In this document: piece after piece, positions 1 through 14,170 of the stretch | Position numbering within the stretch: the first letter of the stretch is position 1 | How the letters are laid out: every line of letters begins with the position of its first letter | Source: Halalkalibacter okhensis | Lineage (GTDB): Bacteria > Bacillota > Bacilli > Bacillales > Bacillaceae_D | NCBI RefSeq assembly: GCF_000787375.1 | Contig: NZ_JRJU01000042.1 | Coordinates: 1 to 34,928, forward strand | DNA: 34,928 nt | Direction: 5' to 3' | Program-made: the position numbers and the translations under genes | The notes under the pieces: generated by a model | The model's database searches: none | Told to the model about the DNA's origin: nothing | The model's input: only the letters and a program-made list of their open reading frames with translations

Positions 1-290
1 GCGCACGGCGCGCGGAGCCATTGCCATTCTTCCTAGCACAGCTTCTAATGGCCGATCTTCCCTTTTGTGTTGGAACTGCTCTCAGCCAATATCTATTCAA
101 AAACAATAAACCAACACTAAAAAAAGTACTAGCCAATTCACCCTTTTTGCACCATTTCCCACAAAAAATACATAGTTTCTGCAACTCTTTTTATTCATTT
201 TACAAATATTACATAAATTTTGAACAAAAAAGCACAATTTTCAATCACAAACGGTCATCTCACACATGCCCACATTTATAGTATTCACCT
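1..290. other. Unassigned left edge
   Basis: No gene can be supported here. On the minus strand a frame stays open from about position 83 to the window edge and contains two nearby ATGs (the second at 26-28) behind an AGGA-like sequence, so a gene running off the edge is possible. Only a handful of residues are visible and I recognise nothing in them. The first 19 bases are strikingly GC-rich, while 100-290 is AT-rich. In B. subtilis this side of atpC holds a DUF1146 gene and murAA, neither of which is visible. Confidence 0.3.
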
Positions 291-294
291 AATA

Positions 295-326
295 AAAAAT
301 AAGACACCTAAAGGCATCTTATTTTT
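295..326 (-). terminator. atp operon terminator
   Basis: Inverted repeat with arms AAAAATAAGA and TCTTATTTTT around a short inner CCT/AGG pairing. It lies 8 bases beyond the atpC stop on the minus strand and ends in a T tract. It is the natural end of the ten-gene atp transcript. Confidence 0.8.
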
Positions 327-333
327 GTAAAGA

Positions 334-747
<414 letters not shown>

Positions 748-815
748 CTAAAGTAGCAAAACCGGGTTTTAATATTTGATAAAGCGAGTCGCCCCGCCTT
801 ACCTTAAAGCGCTAT

Positions 816-2228
<1,413 letters not shown>

Positions 2229-2313
2229 TTAGTCCCTCCTATTCACTACTACTCGACGGGTGAAGGATCTTCGAAAGTTCCTTCTTCCTCTTTACTACTT
2301 ATCTAATGAGAGA

Positions 2314-2330
2314 CTCCCTTACGCAGGGAG
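2314..2330 (-). other. Intercistronic hairpin between atpG and atpD
   Basis: CTCCCT pairs with AGGGAG across a 5-base loop inside the 119-base spacer. There is no T tract, so it is more likely an mRNA processing or stability element than a terminator. This is inference; such hairpins are common in atp operons, where subunit stoichiometry differs between genes. Confidence 0.4.
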
Positions 2331-2344
2331 ACCTCTATATGGTT

Positions 2345-3208
<864 letters not shown>

Positions 3209-3277
3209 TCACCACCTTTTCGCAAAAACTAATCCGATCTACCTAAGATGTTCAAATGTCAGTTGAACAAATACTAA

Positions 3278-4804
<1,527 letters not shown>

Positions 4805-5350
4805 CTAGCGTGTTCCGGCTACGATATTGCGCTCAAGCTTATCAAGCTGCGCTTTTACTGTGCCGTCATATATGCGATCCCCAATACGGATCTTAATTCC
4901 GCCGATTAACTCTGAATCAACGATGTTTTTGATATCAAGCTTTGATTTCTTTGCTTTTTTCGCAAATACTTTTGCGATATGGTCTTGCTCTTTTTCTGAT
5001 AATGGCTTCGTTGAGTAAACGATTGCTTCAGCCATATCCTGAGCCGCGTAGGCTAATTCTTTGTATTTATCAATCATTGGAACAAGGATATCTGTTCGCT
5101 TACGATCAATTAACATAAGAATGGTGTTTAGGCTGACGTTACTTAAGCCTTTAAAGCTTTCTTGGATAAAAGCTTGCTTCTTGGCAACGGTCACCTTTGG
5201 ATGCGTAAGAAATTGGACAAGTTGAGGTGTGGATTCTACAACACTTTTTACCACTTGTAATTCTTCTTGAATTTTCTTAAGATCATGCTTTTCTTTTGCA
5301 AGCTGAAATAGGGCTGAAGCATAACGATTCGCTACTGCTTGATTGCTCAT
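4805..5350 (-). CDS. atpH: F1F0 ATP synthase delta subunit
   Basis: Delta (OSCP-like) joins the peripheral b-stalk to the top of F1 and holds the head still during rotation. The protein has 181 residues. The N-terminal helical domain begins VANRYASALFQLAKEK, and the C-terminal part has the family stretch DSELIGGIKIRIGDRIYDGT near 150. The start overlaps the end of atpF by 4 bases (ATGA), implying translational coupling. This is the normal order F-H-A. Identity is clear. Confidence 0.97.
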   Translation of the reverse strand: MSNQAVANRYASALFQLAKEKHDLKKIQEELQVVKSVVESTPQLVQFLTHPKVTVAKKQAFIQESFKGLSNVSLNTILMLIDRKRTDILVPMIDKYKELAYAAQDMAEAIVYSTKPLSEKEQDHIAKVFAKKAKKSKLDIKNIVDSELIGGIKIRIGDRIYDGTVKAQLDKLERNIVAGTR

Positions 5351-5838
5351 AGCTTATCGCCTACCTCTTTAAGATACTCTTCAACAAGTTTCTCTTGTGC
5401 CTTTTCATCTAGCTCTTTTTCAATAACCTTTTTCGCAATTAAAACGGAAAGGCCTGCCACCTGTTCACGAAGAGCAGATACAGCTTGTTCTTTCTCACGT
5501 TGAATTTCTGCTAAAGCCGAATCTTTCAAGCGTTCAGCATTTTCACGTGCTTGATCTAGAATATCTTGACCTTGTTGCTCGCTTAGCTTTTTCGCTTGTT
5601 GAATAATTTCTTGAGCTTCAAGCTTTGCTTTTTCTAACTCTTTACGTTGTTGTTCAATATAACCCTCTGCATCTTTACGGCTTTTTTCAGCTGAGTCGAT
5701 ATTTTCATTAACGATCTGCTCACGCTTCTCCATTACGCCAAGTAACGGCTTAAGAGCAAACTTGTTGAGGAAGAAAAGTAATACTAAGAATGCTGCAAGT
5801 TGATAAAGTATTGATCCCCATGGAATTACAAAACCCAT
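5347..5838 (-). CDS. atpF: F1F0 ATP synthase b subunit
   Basis: Membrane-anchored peripheral stalk subunit, two copies per enzyme. The 163 residues form one N-terminal membrane helix (about 6-26, ILYQLAAFLVLLFFLNKFAL) and then an almost uninterrupted charged coiled coil rich in Glu, Lys, Gln and Ala. It starts at ATG behind a GGAG-type site, 188 bases after atpE, and overlaps atpH by 4 bases. The long gap from atpE contains a hairpin, as expected if atpE mRNA is expressed at a higher level than its neighbours. Confidence 0.97.
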   Translation of the reverse strand: MGFVIPWGSILYQLAAFLVLLFFLNKFALKPLLGVMEKREQIVNENIDSAEKSRKDAEGYIEQQRKELEKAKLEAQEIIQQAKKLSEQQGQDILDQARENAERLKDSALAEIQREKEQAVSALREQVAGLSVLIAKKVIEKELDEKAQEKLVEEYLKEVGDKL

Positions 5839-5948
5839 TTCGATTCACTCCTTTCTTGGATGTGAAGAATTTTTTAAATCTATTTATTCACAGACTGCTA
5901 AAGACAGTAATTAATGTTTCTTTTAATAGGAACGAACGATACATAAGG

Positions 5949-5985
5949 AATGGCGAAAGGTCCCAAGATGAACCCTGTCGCCATT
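5949..5985 (-). other. atpE-atpF intercistronic hairpin
   Basis: AATGGCGA and TCGCCATT form an 8-bp stem around a 21-base loop that itself has weak pairing. It lies about 40 bases past the atpE stop in the minus-strand transcript. There is no T tract. It may protect the 3' end of atpE mRNA or trim readthrough, matching the high c-subunit stoichiometry. Function is inferred. Confidence 0.45.
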
Positions 5986-6025
5986 TTTATGTGTGAACTT
6001 CTCGCCAAATAAGCGATTAGTGCAA

Positions 6026-6253
<228 letters not shown>

Positions 6254-6306
6254 TTAAGGATAATATGATTTTTTAATATTTTTAAACGCTCAAAAATGAG
6301 CTGTGT

Positions 6307-7419
<1,113 letters not shown>

Positions 7420-7420
<1 letters not shown>

Positions 7421-7647
7421 TACTCTTTACCGTCTCCTAGAAAAGGTTTGACAGCGCTATATACACCGTATAAACCTGTTGAAAGTCCTAAAAACAAACA
7501 AGTGATAAGAAAGAATGGTTTGGCTCCAAATTGATTTCCAAGCCACAACCCGAGAAAGACTCCACCAACAGTTCCCCCTACTACGTAGGAAGAGATGGTC
7601 GAAACGAGTACGATAGCACGCCACGGACTTCGTTTGCCATTCGTCAT
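7420..7647 (-). CDS. atpZ: AtpZ/AtpI-type small membrane protein
   Basis: Promoter-proximal gene of the atp operon, 75 residues with two membrane helices (about 12-34 and 42-64) separated by a short Gly-rich turn (GGVFLGLWLGNQFGAKP). This is the arrangement of the AtpZ/AtpI-domain family. In B. pseudofirmus the equivalent gene was reported to act with AtpI in magnesium uptake. It starts with ATG behind GAGGGGGC and ends in a TAATG overlap with atpI. Function in this organism is inferred from family and position. Confidence 0.9.
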
Positions 7648-7745
7648 GAACAGCCCCCTCTTCGTCTTATGTTTTGGTTTAAAAATCCGATTCTAAACCT
7701 TCACACAATTTCACATATGTAAACCTTCTCACCACAACCTTTTTA

Positions 7746-7774
7746 ATCGTACAATAGTGAAAACCTTGTGTCAA
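7746..7774 (-). promoter_or_regulatory. SigA promoter of the atp operon
   Basis: Minus-strand TTGACA, 17-base spacer, TACGAT, about 100 bases before atpZ. It is the only strong promoter-like pair upstream of the operon. Confidence 0.8.
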
Positions 7775-7843
7775 TGCGTTTTCCCACTAAATAAGTAGGT
7801 TATTTCCCGCGTTCACACGATTGTCAAAAAAGTTCACAAATGG

Positions 7844-7893
7844 GGGTCAGACCCCTCTTTCACACTCTACTGTGATAAAGAGAGATCTGACCC
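7844..7893. repeat. Inverted repeat directly after the subtilase stop
   Basis: GGGTCAGA and TCTGACCC form the outer arms, extended inward by CTCTTT/AAAGAG and CACA/TGTG. The left arm itself contains the small palindrome GGGGTCAGACCCC. It starts one base beyond the stop codon of the subtilase gene on the minus strand, so it probably ends that transcript, although the following T run (TTTTTT) is about 15 bases away. Confidence 0.6.
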
Positions 7894-10161
7894 TTAATTT
7901 TCGCCCTGTTTCTCTTCCGGGAGCGAGGCTCCGATGGTTATAGTCGATTCAATCGTGTCCTCTTTTCCATCTTTTTTCGCAAAAATTAGCGCCTTGTAAT
8001 TTCCATCTGGTAAGTCAAGATTGTCCCATTCCTTGCCAACCATGCCACGTCCGATGTTTTCTTTGAAGTCTAAAAACTTGACAAATTGAAATGTGTCGGG
8101 GTCATACAACGCAATCCCCATTTCTTCCGCTCCACCTGGTAAGTACAATTCATATCGGTATTCGCCAGGACGATCACCATGCCCAAAGTTAAAGGCCATA
8201 GCCCTTGGATAATTCGGTTCTTCAATAAAAAACACATAAGGAATCGAGATCGGGTCTTTTCCACCTTCAATCACAATATCACCATGATGTATGCCTTCTG
8301 CAAGGACAGCAGGAAACATATCAAGTTTAAGCGAAACCTCTTTCTTCTCACCTGGTTTTATTTTTGTTGCAAAAGGCACTTCCCATTGCAGCCCGTCAGG
8401 AAGCTCAAATGGTGGCTTCACATGAAACGTACGAGTCTTTTTATCATGGTTCTCAATTGTAAACGTCACTTCTCGCTTTTCACGCGGATCCTCTTTTGTC
8501 CACTTTCCAAACGTAATCGCCCCTGGATAAGCAAGAGTGGTTGCATCAATCGCTTTGTCAACCTGTAGTCTTCCCGCTCCTTGTTCATAAGGATAATAAG
8601 GTTCTCCGTCCTCGTTTAGTAGTTTTTTGGCTGTATTCATCAACGCTGCCTTTATTTGCTCTGGCGTCCAGTCAGGATGAGCTTGTTTCACTAACGCAGC
8701 TGCTCCTGCAACATGGGGCGCAGACATGCTCGTTCCATTTAAGCCTAAATATCCCTTTGGTACGGTGCTATCAATCGAAACGCCCGGTGCTACTAAATCA
8801 GGTTTTACTTCCCATGATTGCGTGACTGGACCTCTTGAACTAAACGGGGCAATAAAATCTTCCTGGTTACGATAGATCGTCCGTGCATATGGACGTTCTT
8901 TGCTTTCTTCAAGCTGTTCTATAAGCCAATCGCCATCCTCTTTTGAAATGCTGACAACCGGAAGCTTTATCCCTTGCTCAACAGCCCCCACAAACGCACC
9001 AGGCAAGTTGTTATAAATCAGAACGGCTTTTGCTCCATTCTCCTGGGCATGCTTTGCTTTTTCCGAAAAAGGAATCATTCCTCTTTTAATTAAAGCAATT
9101 TTGCCGTTGGCATCTATGTCTTGCCACTCCTCCTCTAGGCCGTGACCAGCATCAACGATTTCAAAATCTCTTTTTAATGTCCACGGCAATGTACCTCCAA
9201 TTGGAGATAGGGCGATTTCTTTATCCAGACCTGGAATCGTCACAAATGGCGTTTTAATCGGTGGTGCTGATGCTCCAACAGATATCGCTTTTGTGGACGT
9301 TCCCGGCGAGCCAACTGTCCACATATTCGGTCCACTATTTCCATTTGATGTGACGGCGACAATGCCTTCTTCCACCGCTTTATCGAGGGCGACACTCGTT
9401 GGCCAATCTGGTCCGTTCACTGTATTTCCAAGCGATAAATTCAACACATCAACATCATCGTCAATTGCTTTTTCAATCGCTTCAATGACTTGCTCTGTCG
9501 TTCCTTGACCACCCGGACCTAGTGCACGATACGCATAAATATCCGCTTGGGGGGCAACACCTTTCACTTGTCCATTTGCCGCAATAATTCCTGCGACATG
9601 CGTACCGTGAAGAGTTGGCGGGCCTTGTGAGGCAACCGTCTCCATCGGATCATGGTCGTAATCAACAACGTCATAGCCACCTTTATAATTTTGCTTTAAA
9701 TCTGGGTGGCTGTAATCAATGCCTGTATCAATCACAGCCACTTTTATGCCTTTACCCGTTAAATGCTCACCCTTTGGGTCAAGCTTGCCTCTGATGTTAT
9801 CTGTGCCTACAAATGGCACACTCCCGTCTAAATTCGCTTTATATTCGACAACTTTATCTACTCGTTCAACGTCATTTAACTCTTGCAACATCTTCACTTC
9901 ACTTTCAAGCACTTCAATGGAAAAGCCATTTAACGCTCGCTTGAATGTTTTCCTTACTTCACTCGAAGGGAATGTTGTCGTCACTTGCTTCAACACATCA
10001 TCGACTTCTCCTGAAGCTGTAACAATAACAACGACCTTCTCGTCTGATTGATCCACCTTTTTTGCGGTTGGGATTTCAGGGTATATTGCAGCCTGAGCAG
10101 AACCAAGACTGATGCTACATGCTATTGTCCATAATAGTAAACACGCGATGACTTTTTTCAT
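7894..10161 (-). CDS. Secreted subtilisin-family serine protease, Vpr-like
   Basis: Exported S8 peptidase of 755 residues. In order: signal peptide ending GSAQA at about 24; inhibitor I9 propeptide (about 40-107); catalytic domain with Asp145 in VAVIDTGID, His185 in HGTHVAGI, oxyanion Asn275 and Ser478 in GTSMSAPHVAG; a PA insert (about 310-425) between the Asn and Ser; and a C-terminal beta-rich region. This is the architecture of Bacillus Vpr. I chose ATG at 10161 because GGGGGAG spaces well to it; the frame opens six codons earlier. It lies between upp and the atp operon, where B. subtilis has no such gene, so it is an insertion. Confidence 0.93.
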   Translation of the reverse strand: MKKVIACLLLWTIACSISLGSAQAAIYPEIPTAKKVDQSDEKVVVIVTASGEVDDVLKQVTTTFPSSEVRKTFKRALNGFSIEVLESEVKMLQELNDVERVDKVVEYKANLDGSVPFVGTDNIRGKLDPKGEHLTGKGIKVAVIDTGIDYSHPDLKQNYKGGYDVVDYDHDPMETVASQGPPTLHGTHVAGIIAANGQVKGVAPQADIYAYRALGPGGQGTTEQVIEAIEKAIDDDVDVLNLSLGNTVNGPDWPTSVALDKAVEEGIVAVTSNGNSGPNMWTVGSPGTSTKAISVGASAPPIKTPFVTIPGLDKEIALSPIGGTLPWTLKRDFEIVDAGHGLEEEWQDIDANGKIALIKRGMIPFSEKAKHAQENGAKAVLIYNNLPGAFVGAVEQGIKLPVVSISKEDGDWLIEQLEESKERPYARTIYRNQEDFIAPFSSRGPVTQSWEVKPDLVAPGVSIDSTVPKGYLGLNGTSMSAPHVAGAAALVKQAHPDWTPEQIKAALMNTAKKLLNEDGEPYYPYEQGAGRLQVDKAIDATTLAYPGAITFGKWTKEDPREKREVTFTIENHDKKTRTFHVKPPFELPDGLQWEVPFATKIKPGEKKEVSLKLDMFPAVLAEGIHHGDIVIEGGKDPISIPYVFFIEEPNYPRAMAFNFGHGDRPGEYRYELYLPGGAEEMGIALYDPDTFQFVKFLDFKENIGRGMVGKEWDNLDLPDGNYKALIFAKKDGKEDTIESTITIGASLPEEKQGEN

Positions 10162-10278
10162 ATCCATCTCCCCCACCATTTTGCATATGTAGATAGTATG
10201 AACAGCAAATAAGAAAACATGCAGACGACGAGCTTTAACAGAGTAAAGAGGGGTGACACCTCTACACTCCTTTACAAC

Positions 10279-10316
10279 AAAAAAGAGGTGGATCCTTCTT
10301 GGATCTACCTCTTTTT
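10279..10316 (-). terminator. upp terminator
   Basis: AAAAAGAGGTGGATCC pairs with GGATCTACCTCTTTTT (one mismatch) just after the upp stop, followed on the minus strand by a T run. A smaller AGAGG/CCTCT hairpin lies about 15 bases further on. Confidence 0.85.
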
Positions 10317-10323
10317 GACGTTC

Positions 10324-10953
10324 TTATTTTGTTCCGAATAAGCGATCTCCGGCATCGCCTAGACCTGGTACTATGTAGCCTTTTTCATTAAGCTTTTCAT
10401 CTAATGCCGCTAGGAAAATATCGACATCCGGATGCGCTTCTTGCGTTAGCTTCACGCCTTCAGGTGCAGCTACAAGACACATAAGCTTGATCGTTTTCGC
10501 CCCGCGCTTTTTCAAGCTGTTGATCGCTTCAATGGCCGAACCCCCTGTAGCTAGCATCGGGTCGATTACGATGAATTCGCGCTCTTCCACATCCGTTGGA
10601 AGCTTCACGTAATATTCAACTGGCTGCAATGTTTCTGGATCACGGTACAAACCAACATGTCCCACTTTTGCTGCAGGAATCATGCGTAAGATTCCATCTG
10701 TCATACCAAGACCCGCACGAAGTATCGGCACTAATCCAAGCTTTTTCCCTGCGATTGTTTTTGATTTCGCCGTTCCTACTGGAGTTTCTACTTCCACATC
10801 TTGTAATGGGAGGTCACGAGTAATTTCAAATGCCATCAAACCGGCAACTTCATCAACAAGTTCACGAAACTCCTTTGTTCCTGTTTCCTTATCACGGATA
10901 TACGTAAGTTTATGCTGAATTAAAGGGTGATCAAATACGAAAACTTTGCTCAT
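10324..10953 (-). CDS. upp: Uracil phosphoribosyltransferase
   Basis: Cytosolic salvage enzyme making UMP from uracil and PRPP. The protein has 209 residues, the family length. The PRPP-binding motif is [15 protein letters not shown] (about 128-142), and the C-terminal uracil site is [16 protein letters not shown] follows AAGGAG at 10 bases. It has its own promoter and terminator here, whereas glyA is 0.8 kb upstream, so it is probably monocistronic. The order glyA-upp-atp is as in B. subtilis. Confidence 0.98.
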   Translation of the reverse strand: MSKVFVFDHPLIQHKLTYIRDKETGTKEFRELVDEVAGLMAFEITRDLPLQDVEVETPVGTAKSKTIAGKKLGLVPILRAGLGMTDGILRMIPAAKVGHVGLYRDPETLQPVEYYVKLPTDVEEREFIVIDPMLATGGSAIEAINSLKKRGAKTIKLMCLVAAPEGVKLTQEAHPDVDIFLAALDEKLNEKGYIVPGLGDAGDRLFGTK

Positions 10954-11012
10954 ACGTTTTTTAGCTCCTTTATTCTTTCTTCATCATGTTACGATGACTT
11001 TGCTTCTACAAG

Positions 11013-11041
11013 ATTCTACATAAAAAGCTAATCCCCTTCAA
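11013..11041 (-). promoter_or_regulatory. SigA-type promoter of upp
   Basis: Minus-strand TTGAAG, 17-base spacer, TAGAAT, about 60 bases before the upp ATG. Confidence 0.6.
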
Positions 11042-11204
11042 GGCTTATAGTCAGAAATTGTTCGAAACAATAGTTAAAGTAATATTACGAATTTTCAGCT
11101 TGGGTGATTGGTAAGAGGGTTAGTGCCTGCTCTCATATTTAACTGCTATATTTCACAAAAACCCTACTACTTCTATATTTGAGGCTGTTTGCATACTTTT
11201 TGTT

Positions 11205-11470
11205 TTTATGAGGTAAGCGTTCTCCACATGTTCGTTCCACCTGAGCTCTAGCCACTCGCTCCCGCAAGGAGGTGTCGAGCCTCCTCTTAATGAGGCCACT
11301 GAAAAAGTGCTCGTTATTTCGGACTTGAAAAGTAGCTTCGACCCCGCTCCCGGGATGGGGGGCACGCTTTTCGCAGGCGGGCGTTGAACTAACCGGCTGC
11401 GCCGGTGGATTTCAACCTGCCCTTCCCTCCTGCAGGAGTCGGCCCTCCCATCCCGTCCGCTTTGTTGAGA
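11205..11470. repeat. GC-rich folded intergenic element
   Basis: The 811-base spacer between upp and glyA holds a block with nested inverted repeats: outer CGGGATGGG (11351-11359) with CCCATCCCG (11447-11455), middle GGGCGTTGAA with TTCAAC..GCCC, inner ACCGGC (11392) with GCCGGT (11401), and the palindrome CTCCTGCAGGAG (11428-11439). GC content is far above the flanks. It resembles dispersed intergenic repeats of Bacillaceae genomes that I recall, with cores such as GACTCCTGCAGGA. The rest of the spacer (11042-11200, 11480-11720) shows nothing I can name. Confidence 0.65.
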
Positions 11471-11724
11471 GGAAAGAAGAAATTCCCTACTCTTCAACGA
11501 ACAAAAGAAAATAGGAGAAATAACTTACTCAAATGCCTTTTGTCTACAGTCTGAAGTTTAATTTTCATCAAACATTTAACTGTCCTATCAAAAGTCACCT
11601 TAAGAATGTTCACAAGAGAAATCAAAGAATGTTCAAAAAGCACTGTATAGTAAATGGGTTAAAAGAAATCGCTGAAGATTACACAGATCAACTCAGTTGC
11701 TTCCCCCCCTCCGCATACTGCCAT

Positions 11725-11757
11725 GAAAAAAAAGCTGGCCCCCTTAAGGTCCAGCTT
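11725..11757 (-). terminator. glyA terminator
   Basis: AAGCTGG and CCAGCTT stem with a partly paired ACCTTAAGGGGG loop, followed on the minus strand by eight T residues, 8 bases past the glyA stop. Confidence 0.9.
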
Positions 11758-11764
11758 CGTCAAC

Positions 11765-13015
11765 TTATAGATGCGTATACATAGGGAATTTCGCTGTTAA
11801 AGCAGAAACTCTCGTACGTGCTTCTTCAAGCTTTTCTTCATTATCAACATTTTTAAGCGTTAGAGCAATAATTGAACCGATCTCATCCATTGCTTCAAGA
11901 TCGAGACCGCGAGATGTAACAGCCGCTGTTCCGATACGGATCCCACTTGTCACAAATGGACTTTGTGGATCAAACGGAATTGTATTTTTGTTCGTTGTAA
12001 TTCCTACTTCATCAAGAGCGTGCTCTGCCACTTTACCTGTTAGGTCTAGAGAACGTAAGTCTAGTAGAAGAAGGTGATTATCTGTTCCGCCTGAAACGAT
12101 GTTAATGCCTTCGCTCATTAATTTTTCTGCAAGACGTTTGGCATTATCGATAATGGTTTGACCGTATTCTTTGAATTCCGGCGTTAACACTTCACCGAAC
12201 GATACTGCTTTTGCAGCGATCACATGCATCAATGGACCACCTTGGATTCCAGGGAAGATCGACTTGTCAATCTTCTTACCGAACTCTTCTTTACAAAGAA
12301 TCATTCCGCCGCGCGGACCACGAAGAGTCTTATGAGTCGTCGTTGTTACAAAATGAGAATGAGGAACAGGATTTGGATGTAAACCAGCAGCAACAAGACC
12401 AGCGATATGTGCCATATCCACCATTAAATAAGCGCCAACTTCATCAGCAATTTCACGGAATTTCGCAAAATCGATTTCACGTGGATACGCACTTGCACCA
12501 GCAACGATTAGCTTTGGCTTATGCTCTTTCGCTAATTCACGAACAACATCGTAATCAATGTATTGCGTTTCTTTGTCAACACCGTACTCCACGAAGTTAT
12601 ACTGAACACCACTAAAATTCACAGGACTTCCGTGTGTTAAGTGTCCACCGTGAGAAAGATTCATCCCAAGAACCGTATCGCCTTGCTCTAAAATCGTGAA
12701 ATAAACGGCCATATTCGCTTGTGCACCTGAGTGAGGCTGCACGTTTACATACTCAGCACCAAAAATTTCTTTCGCACGATCACGCGCTAAGTCTTCAACG
12801 ATATCAACATATTCACAACCACCATAATAACGACGGCCAGGATAACCCTCAGCATACTTGTTCGTTAATACAGAACCTTGTGCTTCCATAACAGCAGCAC
12901 TTACAAAATTTTCTGACGCAATCAATTCAATTTTATCACGCTGGCGTCCTAGCTCCTGACGAACGGCTGCAAATACTTTCGAATCTTGTTCTTTTAATGA
13001 CTTTTGATTCAACAT
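11765..13015 (-). CDS. glyA: Serine hydroxymethyltransferase
   Basis: PLP enzyme converting serine and tetrahydrofolate to glycine and methylene-tetrahydrofolate, the main one-carbon source. The protein has 416 residues. The PLP lysine is in [15 protein letters not shown] (about 225-239), and the N-terminal [11 protein letters not shown] motif is intact. ATG follows AAGGGGAATAGAG. Its own terminator follows the stop; a 118-base spacer separates it from ywlG upstream. I saw no purine-type operator in that spacer. Confidence 0.98.
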   Translation of the reverse strand: MLNQKSLKEQDSKVFAAVRQELGRQRDKIELIASENFVSAAVMEAQGSVLTNKYAEGYPGRRYYGGCEYVDIVEDLARDRAKEIFGAEYVNVQPHSGAQANMAVYFTILEQGDTVLGMNLSHGGHLTHGSPVNFSGVQYNFVEYGVDKETQYIDYDVVRELAKEHKPKLIVAGASAYPREIDFAKFREIADEVGAYLMVDMAHIAGLVAAGLHPNPVPHSHFVTTTTHKTLRGPRGGMILCKEEFGKKIDKSIFPGIQGGPLMHVIAAKAVSFGEVLTPEFKEYGQTIIDNAKRLAEKLMSEGINIVSGGTDNHLLLLDLRSLDLTGKVAEHALDEVGITTNKNTIPFDPQSPFVTSGIRIGTAAVTSRGLDLEAMDEIGSIIALTLKNVDNEEKLEEARTRVSALTAKFPMYTHL

Positions 13016-13133
13016 CTCTATTCCCCTTCCAATTGCTTATATTTCGGTTTTCTAACCACCCGACATCTGATTCGCTTTTATCTTACCACAAACATTTCTC
13101 TATTTCCGTATGAAATTGATAAAAAGTTATATT

Positions 13134-13697
13134 TTATTCATGTTCATTTGTTTTTTCATAGACAGCCCGAATGCCGCCAATGAGCTTTGGTCGAGTTTGG
13201 GCCATCGTCAAATGCGCTTCCCCTATGGATTTGACTCTACTTCTGACAGGAACGGCCACTTTCTTTAAATGCATGCCAATCAGCGTATCACCAATATCTA
13301 TGCCCGCTTCCGCTTGGACATCTTCGACTAATGCAGGATTATTCATCATCTTAAACGCATAAGTTGCCATCGCACCACCTGCTTTTCGGACAGGAACAGC
13401 CGACACAAGCTCATAACCACGTTGCTTCGCGATCTCTTCCTCGATGACTAGAGCCCGATTTAGATGCTCACAGCATTGAAAGGCTAGCTTTACACCGGTT
13501 TCTTGCTGTTGCTTTTTTAACACACTGTAAATCGCTTCTGCCACTTCATGCGAACCGTTTGAGCCAATATGCGAGCCAATGACTTCACTCGTGCTTGTCC
13601 CTACAACAAGAAGAACATGTTCCGTTAAAGGAAACACCGTATGTAAGTCTTCTAGGGCACAAGTCAATTGATCTTTGATTTGTTCAATGGGAGTCAT
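13134..13697 (-). CDS. ywlG: TIGR01440 / UPF0340 family protein YwlG
   Basis: Conserved Firmicute protein of 187 residues, no known reaction. Visible features are the Gly/Ser-rich stretch GTSTSEVIGSHIGSNGSHEVAEAI (about 33-56), the motif FQCCEHLNRALVIEEE, and the C-terminal TRPKLIGGIRAVYE. It has no membrane helix or signal peptide. ATG follows ATAGGAGGC. It lies 13 bases after rpiB, so the two are co-transcribed, as in B. subtilis. The name is by family and synteny; function is unknown. Confidence 0.93.
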   Translation of the reverse strand: MTPIEQIKDQLTCALEDLHTVFPLTEHVLLVVGTSTSEVIGSHIGSNGSHEVAEAIYSVLKKQQQETGVKLAFQCCEHLNRALVIEEEIAKQRGYELVSAVPVRKAGGAMATYAFKMMNNPALVEDVQAEAGIDIGDTLIGMHLKKVAVPVRSRVKSIGEAHLTMAQTRPKLIGGIRAVYEKTNEHE

Positions 13698-13710
13698 AAC
13701 GTGCCTCCTA

Positions 13711-14148
13711 TTATGTTTCGTAATCGGTAATCTTTTTTAACCGGTTGGCGTGTCTTCCACCTTCAAATTCAGCTCCAAGCCAAATTCTCGCTATTTCCCT
13801 AGCAAGCCCTGGACCAATAACGCGTTCGCCCATCGCCAATATATTGCTGTCATTATGTTCACGCGTGACTTGAGCTGTAAACATATCATGAACAAGGGCG
13901 CAACGAATGCCCTTTACTTTGTTAGCTGCAATCGACATACCAATCCCCGTTCCACAAACAAGGATCCCACGGTCAAATTCTCCACTGGCTACTTTCTCAG
14001 CCACTGGCAAAGCATAGTCTGGGTAATCAACAGAGCTGTTGCACTCACAGCCAAAATCTTCATAAGCGATTTCTAGTTCGTCCATTAACTTCTTAATCTC
14101 TTCACGAATATGTAATCCACCATGGTCTGAAGCTATTGCCACTTTCAT
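13711..14148 (-). CDS. rpiB: Ribose-5-phosphate isomerase B
   Basis: Interconverts ribose 5-phosphate and ribulose 5-phosphate in the pentose phosphate pathway. The protein has 145 residues from the chosen start. Motifs are IASDHGG near the N-terminus, the catalytic Cys region GILVCGTGIGMSIAANK, and HDMFTAQVTREHNDSNIL with its His and Arg phosphate ligands. The frame allows an ATG five codons upstream, but AGAGGA abuts it, so the ATG at 14146-14148 (MKVAIASDHGG) is preferred. It sits between a chemoreceptor gene and ywlG. Confidence 0.95.
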   Translation of the reverse strand: MKVAIASDHGGLHIREEIKKLMDELEIAYEDFGCECNSSVDYPDYALPVAEKVASGEFDRGILVCGTGIGMSIAANKVKGIRCALVHDMFTAQVTREHNDSNILAMGERVIGPGLAREIARIWLGAEFEGGRHANRLKKITDYET

Positions 14149-14170
14149 TTTACCGTACCCCATTCCTCTT

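Noticed and set aside
21-281. 86-residue plus-strand frame
   Set aside because: No ribosome site, low-complexity Phe/Lys/Asn content in AT-rich DNA.
5883-5892. Isolated DnaA-like TTATTCACA near 5884 and near 34890
   Set aside because: Single, one-off matches to a relaxed consensus without neighbours, unlike the ywlC cluster.
11153-11497. 114-residue open frame on the minus strand
   Set aside because: It runs through the folded GC-rich repeat. It has no ribosome site, and its Arg/Ser/Gly-rich sequence follows from the palindromes.
11533-11784. 83-residue open frame on the plus strand
   Set aside because: It runs through the glyA terminator into glyA antisense and has no ribosome site.
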